A stretch of 64,000 nucleotides of DNA. It comes from Dyella nitratireducens (GTDB lineage Bacteria > Pseudomonadota > Gammaproteobacteria > Xanthomonadales > Rhodanobacteraceae). The position numbers were made by a program, and so were the translations under genes. The stretch spans positions 201,682 to 265,681 of the forward strand of contig NZ_BMJA01000003.1 in the NCBI RefSeq assembly GCF_014642835.1, written 5' to 3'. The notes below the pieces were generated by a model. That model made no database searches. It had not been told where the DNA came from and saw nothing but the letters and a program-made list of their open reading frames with translations. Positions 55,029-62,406 of this stretch are shown here, piece by piece. How positions within the stretch are numbered: position 1 is the stretch's first letter; each line of letters opens with the position of its first letter.

Positions 55029-55103
55029 CGTAGGTTGGGGTGCAAACCCCAACATGCCATGCTTGGATGCACCTCGATGTTGGGGTTTTCACCCCAACCT
55101 ACG
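55029..55103. repeat. GTAGGTTGGGGTG palindrome, copy 2 (bidirectional terminator candidate)
   Basis: CGTAGGTTGGGGTGCAAACC and its complement with 'aacatgccatgcttggatgc' in the loop. It fills the short gap between the convergent nsrR and hmp stop codons, which is the place expected for a shared terminator. Confidence 0.8.
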
Positions 55104-55110
55104 TGAAGAC

Positions 55111-56319
55111 TTAGGCAAGTGCTGAGCCGAAGAACTCCGCGTGAATACGCGAGTCCGGCACGCCAACCCGCTTCAATGAATCGATCTGCGCGTTCATGAA
55201 GCCGCGTGGGCCGCAAATGTAGTAGTCCGCATCGGCGAGGTTTTCCTGCACGGCAATCTGCCCGGCATCGATACGACCCTGCTTGTCGTAGTGACGACCC
55301 GCCACGTCGGCAGTACCGACTTCCTCGTAGTAAATCTCCACATCCAGCGTTTCATGCTGCGCGGCCATGGTTCTTAGCCACTCGTTCATGGCATGCACGT
55401 CGCGATTGCGTGCGGCATGGGCGAAATGGATCGAACGCTTGGGTTGCTCCTTCGCAACCTGTCCCAGGATACCCAGCATCGGCGTGATGCCTACGCCACC
55501 GCTCAGCAGTACCAGCGGCGTGTCTTTGTTCTGGTCCACCACGAAATGGCCCTGCGGGAACGACAGCTCGATGACATCGCCTTCGTTGACGTCGAGATGG
55601 AGCGAGGTGGAGACGATACCCGCGGGGGCGTCCTCGCCGGCATCCTGTCGCTTGACGGTGAGGCGCAGATGATCGTGATGCGGCGCGTCCGACAGGCTGT
55701 ATTGGCGTATATGCGTCATGCCGGCTTCGTCCACCGTGCGTACGGACACGAACTGTCCCGGTTGGAACGGCGGCAAGGTGCCCTCACCGGTCGGCTTCAG
55801 ATAGAACGAAGCGATTTCGCTGCTTTCACGCGCTGTGCCGATGACACGGAACGGGCGCCAGCCAGACCAGCCACCTTCCGTCGTCGCGGCGTGCACGTAC
55901 AAGGCTTGCTCGGCTTCGATCAGTGCGTTCGCCAACTGTCCGTACGCGGCAACCCATGCCTCCAGCACGTCAGGCGTCGCGGCATCGCCCATCACATCGG
56001 CGATCGCCGCAAGCAGATGGCGGCCGACGATGGGATAGTGCTCCGCGCGAATGCCGATGCTGACGTGCTTGGCCGTAATCACCTTGATGACCGGCGCCAA
56101 CACCGAGATATTGTCGATGTTTTCCGCGTAACCCAGCACCGCGAGGGCCAGCGCTTGCTGCTGCTCGCCGCTGGCTTGGTGGCTCATGTTGAACAGATGC
56201 TTGAGCTCCGGATTGGCTTGGAACATGCGTGCATAGAAGTTTTTTGTCAGCGCCAGTCCGTGCGCTCTTAGCGCGGGGGCGCAGCTTTTGACGATGTCGC
56301 GTTGGGCTTGGGTCAGCAT
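55111..56319 (-). CDS. hmp: Flavohaemoglobin (NO dioxygenase)
   Basis: A 402-residue flavohaemoprotein. The globin domain has the proximal His85 (AKHVSIGIRAEHYPIVG) and distal Tyr29 and Gln53 (FYARMF; GEQQQ), the normal Hmp residues. The FAD domain has HIRQYSLSDAP, and the NAD domain has LLSGGVGITPMLGIL and ICGPRGFM. It converts NO and O2 to nitrate using NADH. The start is ATG 56319; the frame is open to 56424 but that extension overlaps the NsrR box. It is convergent with nsrR. Confidence 0.95.
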   Translation of the reverse strand: MLTQAQRDIVKSCAPALRAHGLALTKNFYARMFQANPELKHLFNMSHQASGEQQQALALAVLGYAENIDNISVLAPVIKVITAKHVSIGIRAEHYPIVGRHLLAAIADVMGDAATPDVLEAWVAAYGQLANALIEAEQALYVHAATTEGGWSGWRPFRVIGTARESSEIASFYLKPTGEGTLPPFQPGQFVSVRTVDEAGMTHIRQYSLSDAPHHDHLRLTVKRQDAGEDAPAGIVSTSLHLDVNEGDVIELSFPQGHFVVDQNKDTPLVLLSGGVGITPMLGILGQVAKEQPKRSIHFAHAARNRDVHAMNEWLRTMAAQHETLDVEIYYEEVGTADVAGRHYDKQGRIDAGQIAVQENLADADYYICGPRGFMNAQIDSLKRVGVPDSRIHAEFFGSALA

Positions 56320-56341
56320 GGGGAGGTGCCTTGTCGTTTTA

Positions 56342-56364
56342 AAGATGCATTTATAATACATCTT
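56342..56364 (-). promoter_or_regulatory. NsrR-type operator upstream of hmp
   Basis: An 11-1-11 inverted repeat with arms AAGATGCATTT (56342-56352), central A, and TAATACATCTT (56354-56364), which matches the NsrR consensus AAGATGCNTTT. It lies 22 bases upstream of the hmp start, where it would block the promoter. The match was seen directly; binding by the nsrR product is inferred. Confidence 0.8.
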
Positions 56365-56456
56365 ATAAATCATGACCCGTTGTGCTGCGACGCACTGCCG
56401 CGGTAGCGGCATCCAAGCGGCCACTGATTAATCCGCCCTATTCAATCTCGCCTCAG

Positions 56457-56526
56457 CGTCATTCCGGCGAAGGCCGGAATCCATGGCAAGTGCGGAGCAT
56501 GGATTCCGGCCTTCGCCGGAATGACG
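56457..56526. repeat. Short-form REP-like palindrome
   Basis: CGTCATTCCGGCGAAGGCC and complement with 'ggcaagtgcggagcatggat' in the loop, identical in plan to the copy at 36921. It lies between hmp and the OMF gene. Confidence 0.85.
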
Positions 56527-56595
56527 TCACGGCTAGACAGACTTCTCACCGCTAATCACGCATCGGAGGCAAAACCGTGGGGTGCAAGCTCCAAG

Positions 56596-58002
56596 CTACC
56601 AACCACCACCTAGCGCAAGAAAAACATCGACCTGATCATGATTGAGCGCAGCCTCGCCCGCAGCCACCGCCTGCTCGGCCGTCCAACGATCCCTTTCCGC
56701 CGCCAACGACGCCAGACTATCGATCCTGCCTCCCTGCTCCAGCTCTTGCGCCTGCAACGCACGATGCTCAGCACTATCGCGAGCAACCCGCAATTGCTCC
56801 TGCTTGTCGAGGTCAGCCGCGTAAGTATCCAGCGAGGTTTCAACCTCACGCAGTGCATTCAGCACCGTGCCGTCGAATGCCGCCAGGCTTGCGTGGCTTT
56901 GCGCATTGGCTTCGTCGATGTGTGCGCGCACCGCATTCCGGTTCAAGTTCCAGCTCACCATCGGCCCGATGGCGAAGCGGTTGGTATAGCCGGTCAGTCC
57001 ATCGACGGCCTTGCCGGTCGAGCCGACGGAAATGCCGAATTTGATATCCGGATACAAGGCTGCCGTGGCAATGCCGATGCGTGCCGTTGCAGCTGCCAGA
57101 TGCCGCTCCGCCGCGCGCACATCCGGACGCCGCTTGAGCAAGGCTTGTCCATCGCCGACAGGAAGCGGCTGATTCAGATGCAATGGCGTGTGGCAGGCAA
57201 GCAAGGCGCGGTCGGCATTCGCGGGAGGCTGCCCTGCCAGCGTAGCCAAGCGAAACAAGGCATTGCGCTGCGCGGCTTCAAGCGTCGGCAACTGTGCGTT
57301 GATGGTGGCCAATGCATCTTGCTGCCGTGTGCTGTCCAGCGGCGATGCACGCCCATGCGATACCAGCTCCTGGGTCATGCGCACATCATCCTGCTCGACG
57401 TCGATGCGCTTTTGCGCCAGCGCGATCTCATGCCCTGCGTTGCAGACGTCGGCATAAGCGCGCACGGTGTCGGCAACGACGTTGACACGCACCAGATCGC
57501 GCGCTGCGACAGCTGCTTCGTCATCCGCGCGAGCAGCTTCCACGCCACGGCGAATCGCACCGAACAGGTCGAGGTCATAGCTGACCGACACACCGCCGTT
57601 GTAGTTCTGATACGGCGTGACGCCGACGCGCTTCAACACCGCCTCTTCGGAAGGATGATTCCACGCCGTCGAGGCATCCACGCTGCCCGCAAAGCGCTGC
57701 GAATCGGCATCGATAAGCAGGGCATCGCTATGTTCGAGATTGGCCTCGGCGAAACGCAATTGCGTATTCGCGGCCAGCGTTTGCGCGATAAGGCGATCCA
57801 GCGTGGGATCGTTGTAAAGCTTCCACCAGTTTGGAGGCAGGGCGGCTGCGCTCGTCGCGGCGGAAGCGGAAACGAAACCGCCCTGGGCTGCAGGCGCGTT
57901 AACGACTGCCTGCGTCGGCACGTGATAGTCAGGTCCGACTTCGGCGCAGCCGACGAATGCAATGCAGATACACGCGGCAAGAAGACTACGCAACATCACC
58001 AT
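56596..58002 (-). CDS. NodT-family outer-membrane efflux lipoprotein (OMF of the aae-like pump)
   Basis: A 468-residue OMF with a lipoprotein signal (IAFVGC) and the NodT start CAEVGPDYHVPTQ. SYDLDLFGAIRRGVEAARAD is the NodT turn, and RRPDVRAAERHLAAATARIG begins the second repeat. ATG 58002 is used because AAGGT precedes it; ATG 57996 also fits. It overlaps the adaptor gene end (57996) and is the last gene of the DUF1656-FUSC-adaptor-OMF operon. Confidence 0.87.
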   Translation of the reverse strand: MVMLRSLLAACICIAFVGCAEVGPDYHVPTQAVVNAPAAQGGFVSASAATSAAALPPNWWKLYNDPTLDRLIAQTLAANTQLRFAEANLEHSDALLIDADSQRFAGSVDASTAWNHPSEEAVLKRVGVTPYQNYNGGVSVSYDLDLFGAIRRGVEAARADDEAAVAARDLVRVNVVADTVRAYADVCNAGHEIALAQKRIDVEQDDVRMTQELVSHGRASPLDSTRQQDALATINAQLPTLEAAQRNALFRLATLAGQPPANADRALLACHTPLHLNQPLPVGDGQALLKRRPDVRAAERHLAAATARIGIATAALYPDIKFGISVGSTGKAVDGLTGYTNRFAIGPMVSWNLNRNAVRAHIDEANAQSHASLAAFDGTVLNALREVETSLDTYAADLDKQEQLRVARDSAEHRALQAQELEQGGRIDSLASLAAERDRWTAEQAVAAGEAALNHDQVDVFLALGGGW

Positions 58003-58904
58003 GGCAGCAGACCTTGCGGCTTGTCGGGCGAGTGCACTACCACCGTGGCGGTCTGGCCGGGCACCAGGCGAATGCCCTTGGGCACGTCGTCGATGGCGAT
58101 GCGTACCGGTATGCGTTGCGCCAGGCGCACCCATGTAAAGGCAGGATTGACGTCGGCAAGCTTGGCGATGTCGCCGGCGCGCTCGCGATCCTGGATGGCC
58201 GACTCGATGCTGTCGACGTGACCGCGAATCTCGCCCGGCACGCCCATCAAGTGAACGCTGACGCGATCGCCGATATGGACGCGCTGCAGCTTGGTCTCTT
58301 CGAAGTAACCCTCGACGCGTGTCGATGCCGTGTCCACCAAAGCCAGTGCAGGCTTGCCGACAGTCAGATAGATGCCGGGCTGCAGGGTGACATTGGCGAC
58401 CTCGCCACTCACCGGCGCCTTGACCTGGGTGCGATCCAGATTCAGCTGTGCCAGGTCACGCGCCGCAACGGCCTGCGCCACTGCCATGCGCAGCTCCTCG
58501 ACCTTGGCCTGTCCTTGCTCGGTCACTTCGCTCGCCACGACGTTGGACATCGAGCGGTTGCGCCGATCTTCGCGCTCGGCTTCAGCCAGCGCAGCGCGCT
58601 GGCTGCCGAGGGTGGCCTGCGCCTGTTGCAATGCCAGCGTGTAGCGCGACGGATCGATCACCAGCAGCACCTGCCCTTGCTGCACTTTCTGATTGTCGTG
58701 CACGCGCACTTCAGTGATCAAGCCGGCTACATCAGCAGCCACCGGCACGATATCCGCCAGCACTTTGCCGTCGCGCGTGACCGGCTCCACCTGGTAGCGA
58801 ATCCACAGCGCACGCACGGCATACAGCAGCACGGCGATGGCCAGCAGCGTGAACAGCGCACGCACGATCTTCATGATCCAAGGCTTGATCAAGGCATTAC
58901 CCAT
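57996..58904 (-). CDS. aaeA: AaeA-like HlyD-family adaptor
   Basis: A 302-residue adaptor with one transmembrane helix (about residues 13-31), PVAADVAGLITEVRVHDNQK as the lipoyl half, VLLVIDPSRYTLALQQAQAT, a helical hairpin, and VEGYFEETKLQRVHIGDRVS in the second barrel. It is the size of E. coli AaeA. It overlaps the DUF1656 gene by 8 bases and the OMF gene by a few bases. It links the FUSC permease AaeB to the outer membrane; substrates in E. coli are p-hydroxybenzoic-type acids. Confidence 0.87.
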   Translation of the reverse strand: MGNALIKPWIMKIVRALFTLLAIAVLLYAVRALWIRYQVEPVTRDGKVLADIVPVAADVAGLITEVRVHDNQKVQQGQVLLVIDPSRYTLALQQAQATLGSQRAALAEAEREDRRNRSMSNVVASEVTEQGQAKVEELRMAVAQAVAARDLAQLNLDRTQVKAPVSGEVANVTLQPGIYLTVGKPALALVDTASTRVEGYFEETKLQRVHIGDRVSVHLMGVPGEIRGHVDSIESAIQDRERAGDIAKLADVNPAFTWVRLAQRIPVRIAIDDVPKGIRLVPGQTATVVVHSPDKPQGLLPW

Positions 58905-59112
58905 AGTGAAAAAACCGATCGGCGCCGATGGTCAGCAGCCACCACAACAAGGCAAACAAAGCGAGTTCCCACACGCCTGCGTGCCCGAACACACCCGACC
59001 CGGGCACGCGTTGCCACCAACCGCGCAGCAGGTGCGCAAGCACACCGGCCACCACTGCCCAGACCAGCGCGGAGGGCAGATACACGCCGAATACGTGCAG
59101 TTCTTCAAGCAT
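58897..59112 (-). CDS. aaeX: DUF1656 (AaeX-like) small membrane protein
   Basis: A 71-residue protein with two hydrophobic helices (YLPSALVWAVVAGVLAHLL; WELALFALLWWLLTIG). The position between the FUSC and adaptor genes, the length and the FGVYLP start match DUF1656/AaeX. ATG 59112 overlaps the FUSC stop by 8 bases and its stop overlaps the adaptor start by 8 bases. The family accompanies AaeAB exporters; the function is unknown. Confidence 0.85.
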   Translation of the reverse strand: MLEELHVFGVYLPSALVWAVVAGVLAHLLRGWWQRVPGSGVFGHAGVWELALFALLWWLLTIGADRFFHYG

Positions 59113-61171
59113 CGCCGGCCATCCTTGGAACAGGCGCAGTGGGAAACAGGTTGCAGCGCATGCCGACCAGAGCGAGCAAGGCGGGATGCGATGGTTCCGG
59201 TTGCTCCGCGGTGCACATGGCGGCAATGGCTTTGTCGAGGCTGGTAAGCAGTGACGTGGGGGGCGGCAGTAGCTCGCCCTTGCGACCGCGTGCTTGAAAC
59301 AGGCTTGCGATGCCTTCGAGCACCTCGCGCAGCGTCGCCTGGATCGGCATGGGCACCGTCGATAGCGTCCGCCGAATCGCAATCACGTTGCGGCCGATAC
59401 GCAGGTCTGCCAAACCATCCGCCGCATGCAATGCATCGCTGCCTTCGGCCACGGCCATGCGCGCGGCAATCTGGCCCAGGCGATCGATCGCCATGCTGGT
59501 CCAATGCACGGGCCGGAACGGCCGCGCCACCGACGCCATCTGGCCGATCTCGATCCAGTTGCCGCGGATCATGCGTTTGGCCGTCCAACTCACATTGACC
59601 GAACGGAACATCTTGGCCACGGCGATGGTAGCGATGATGCCGCCGACCTGTGCCAGGCCGACATTGATGAAGGTGGCGAAGTCGGCCATGAAACGATCAA
59701 GAAAACCCAGCGCCACGATCAGGCAGGAAAACATCGGCAAAGCACGCGCCGATAGCGACGGCGTGGCCTGGATGTAACCGATCCCCAACAACGCCGGCGC
59801 CAGCGTCACGATCAGCATCGCGCAACCGTCGACGCGTGGCAGTACGGCAAACAGATAAAACGCTGCGAGCGGAAACGTCAGCAGCGTTGCGCCGAGATAG
59901 CGGCCAAGTACTGGTGCTGGATCATCCTGCGTTGCAAACGAACAGGTGATCAGCGCTGCAAACGCCGCGGTCGCCGAACCATTGGGCCAGGCCAGCAGAA
60001 TCCACACCGCGCAATACAGGATGATGGCCGTGGCGGTCGCCAGGCCCGCCAGCATTGCCAAGCCATGATCGCGCGCCAATGGAAACGATTTGTCGCGCTC
60101 CCTGCCCTGCTTCGGCTGCGCTGCTGGCGCGCTGCCAAGCTGTTTCACCAGCCGGCACGCTTCGACCTGCGCTTCGACGAATTCGGCCATGCGCACGCAC
60201 AAGCTGGCGCGCAACAGATCACGCCAGAACAGCGGGTGTTCCTTGCGCTCGGCCAGCTTGCGGCAGCGCATGGCCAACGCATGTCCGGCGGCGTATTGCA
60301 GTTCGGCGGACTTGGTAAGCCATGCACGCGTTTCTTCGATCAGGCGTGCCAGTTCAGGATCAAGCGGTGCCAGGGCGCTAAGCATGTCCAGGCGGTTGGC
60401 TGCTGCCGACGCCAACGGCAGGATGGTAGCCAGTTGCTTCTGCACACCCAGCACCATGCGGCGGCCCGCCTTGGCCGGCCATGGATCGGCAGGCAAATGG
60501 ATGGCCATCATGCCGAGTTCGGCGACATCCGCCGCGAGCATGCGGCGGTGTTCGTATTCGAGCCGCGTGTGGCGTTGCCCGAGTGCTTCGCGCGTCCATC
60601 GCGACGCATGCGCAAGAAACGAGCTGGCGCGGCCGTGGATGACCGGCTTCACGCTCCATGGTTGCAGCAAGCCGTGCGCGAAGCTGACGCAGGTGATGGC
60701 CACCGTCATTTCTTCCACGCGGGAGATGGTGGTCGTGAAGACGTCCGCAGGGTCATCCAGATAGGGAAAGCTGATCACCGCCGAACTGAAGGCCGCCATC
60801 TGGAACAGGAAAGCGCGTGGCGTGCGATCGAGTACCGCAAGGTAGATGCACAAGCCCGTCCATGCCGCCATGCACAGCACCAGCAGTTCCGGTGCATGCT
60901 GCAGGTTGGGCACCACCAGGATGGATACCGTGGCACCGGTGAGGATGCCGCCCAGGCGATAAAGCATCTTCGGCCGGAACGCGCCGGCCATCGGCTGCGC
61001 CGTGACATATACCGTCAACAGTGCCCACCACGGACGCGGCAGGCTGAATTCGAAGGCAATGAAAAGCGTGGCCGCCGCAGCCATGAAGCTGCTGAACGAA
61101 AACAGCAGTTTCTGCGGATCGAGCAGTAGCAAGGACCACGGCAATGATGCCGTTCGGGCGGTAGCAGGCAT
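59105..61171 (-). CDS. aaeB: AaeB-like FUSC-family aromatic-acid exporter
   Basis: A 688-residue permease with two halves of about six helices plus cytoplasmic helical domains. The N-terminal PRPWWALLTVYVTAQPMAGA is the FUSC motif; a second set begins near VWILLAWPNGSATAAFAALI. It works with AaeX and AaeA to export hydroxybenzoate-like acids. ATG 61171 has no strong Shine-Dalgarno. It is divergent from the LysR regulator at 61521. No truncation is seen. Confidence 0.88.
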   Translation of the reverse strand: MPATARTASLPWSLLLLDPQKLLFSFSSFMAAAATLFIAFEFSLPRPWWALLTVYVTAQPMAGAFRPKMLYRLGGILTGATVSILVVPNLQHAPELLVLCMAAWTGLCIYLAVLDRTPRAFLFQMAAFSSAVISFPYLDDPADVFTTTISRVEEMTVAITCVSFAHGLLQPWSVKPVIHGRASSFLAHASRWTREALGQRHTRLEYEHRRMLAADVAELGMMAIHLPADPWPAKAGRRMVLGVQKQLATILPLASAAANRLDMLSALAPLDPELARLIEETRAWLTKSAELQYAAGHALAMRCRKLAERKEHPLFWRDLLRASLCVRMAEFVEAQVEACRLVKQLGSAPAAQPKQGRERDKSFPLARDHGLAMLAGLATATAIILYCAVWILLAWPNGSATAAFAALITCSFATQDDPAPVLGRYLGATLLTFPLAAFYLFAVLPRVDGCAMLIVTLAPALLGIGYIQATPSLSARALPMFSCLIVALGFLDRFMADFATFINVGLAQVGGIIATIAVAKMFRSVNVSWTAKRMIRGNWIEIGQMASVARPFRPVHWTSMAIDRLGQIAARMAVAEGSDALHAADGLADLRIGRNVIAIRRTLSTVPMPIQATLREVLEGIASLFQARGRKGELLPPPTSLLTSLDKAIAAMCTAEQPEPSHPALLALVGMRCNLFPTAPVPRMAGDA

Positions 61172-61520
61172 GGGGAAACGAAGCGAGCGTGCGAGGGCGG
61201 AGACCTTGTCGCCGCAGCGGCGGAATGCGCTTGCCGGCGAGCGCGCGCATTTTGCCTTATTAATCCGTTAAAGCTGAGATCAAAATATTGCTGGGTGTTA
61301 GCAATAAAAATGCGTTTAAGGCAAATAGCAGGCCCTTGAGCGTGCAGATCAACGCGAGAAACGGGTTTGCGCAGTTGGGTAGGTTGGGGTGCAAACCCCA
61401 ACGTCGCCACGCATGAGTTCCCCGACGTTGGGGTTTGCACCCCAACCTACGAAGTGCCATTCAGTCCTATCCAGAAAAATAATAGAATTGTCCGCGCTTT
61501 CAATAACAAAAGTTTGCTAG
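61172..61520. other. Divergent aaeB / LysR promoter region with a repeat
   Basis: This 349-base region should carry the promoters of both operons and a LysR binding site. It contains copy 3 of the GTAGGTTGGGGTG palindrome (61379-61450), which lies between the two. An AT-rich part at 61462-61515 lies just upstream of the LysR start. No gene is seen. Confidence 0.55.
61379..61450. repeat. GTAGGTTGGGGTG palindrome, copy 3
   Basis: GTAGGTTGGGGTGCAAACC and the complement GGTTTGCACCCCAACCTAC are perfect arms with a short GC-rich loop. It is the best preserved of the three copies and is the only one located in a divergent promoter region. Confidence 0.85.
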
Positions 61521-62384
61521 ATGGACGTCAACGCCGCCCGCACCTTCCTGGAAATCGTCAAAACCGGCAGTTTCGTCAGCGCCGCGGCCAACCTCAATCT
61601 CACCCAGACTGCCGTCAGCGCCCGCATCCGGGTGCTTGAGGAGCAACTGGACCAACCCCTGTTCGTACGCAACAAATCCGGTGCGCGGCTCACTACGGCG
61701 GGCGAGCAGTTTCTGCGCTTTGCCACCACCATGGTCCAGGTGTGGGAACGCGCGCGCAAAGCGGTCGCCTTGCCGCCGGGACGCGAGATGGTGGTTACCG
61801 TCGGCGCCGAACTCAGCCTGTGGGATCCGTTTCTGCGCGATTGGCTTTTCTGGGTACGCCAAGCCTGCCCCGAGTTCGCGGTAAGCGCACAGGTCGATGA
61901 TGCCGAGCGATTGGTCGACCGCGTGCAGGCCGGCTTGCTGGACGTGGCGATCGTCTACGCCGCGCCACAACGCCCGGGTGTGATTGCCGAGCTTCTGTTT
62001 GAAGAAAAGCTGGTGATGGTCAGCACGACGGCAGACTACGGGCGCGCCCTGCAACCCGAAGATCATGTTCGCATCGATTGGGGCGATACGTTCGCCGCCA
62101 GCTACCAGGCGGCGTTTCCGGACCAGCCCAATCCGGTCGTGTCGATCAGCTACGGACCGCTCGCGCTCGACTACATTCTTGCGATGGGCGGCAGTGGTTA
62201 TTTCCGCAAAGGCTTCGTGCGCCGCTACTTGAAAGATCGGCGCCTCGCCTTGGTGCCGGACAGCCCCGAATTTTCCTACTCGGCGTATGCCGTGCACTCG
62301 GCCAAGGCAGATAAAGGCGTGATGGAGCGCATCCGTGCCGGTCTGCGTGAGGCAGCCTCGCGGGCCGCATCGGAAACCGCCTGA
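61521..62384 (+). CDS. LysR-family regulator (AaeR-like position)
   Basis: A 287-residue LTTR. The N-terminal HTH is FLEIVKTGSFVSAAANLNLT with QTAVSARIRVLEEQL, then QPLFVRNKSG. The effector domain starts near MVVTVGAELS. It is divergent from the aae-like operon, as AaeR is in E. coli, and probably activates it in response to aromatic acids. No strong ribosome site precedes ATG 61521, which is the only plausible start. Confidence 0.88.
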   Translation: MDVNAARTFLEIVKTGSFVSAAANLNLTQTAVSARIRVLEEQLDQPLFVRNKSGARLTTAGEQFLRFATTMVQVWERARKAVALPPGREMVVTVGAELSLWDPFLRDWLFWVRQACPEFAVSAQVDDAERLVDRVQAGLLDVAIVYAAPQRPGVIAELLFEEKLVMVSTTADYGRALQPEDHVRIDWGDTFAASYQAAFPDQPNPVVSISYGPLALDYILAMGGSGYFRKGFVRRYLKDRRLALVPDSPEFSYSAYAVHSAKADKGVMERIRAGLREAASRAASETA

Positions 62385-62406
62385 CAGGCGATTTTCGACG
62401 CGAGCG

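Noticed and set aside
56638-58221. Plus-strand open frame of 527 codons opposite the aae-like OMF gene
   Set aside because: Shadow frame of a gene with clear NodT motifs on the minus strand.
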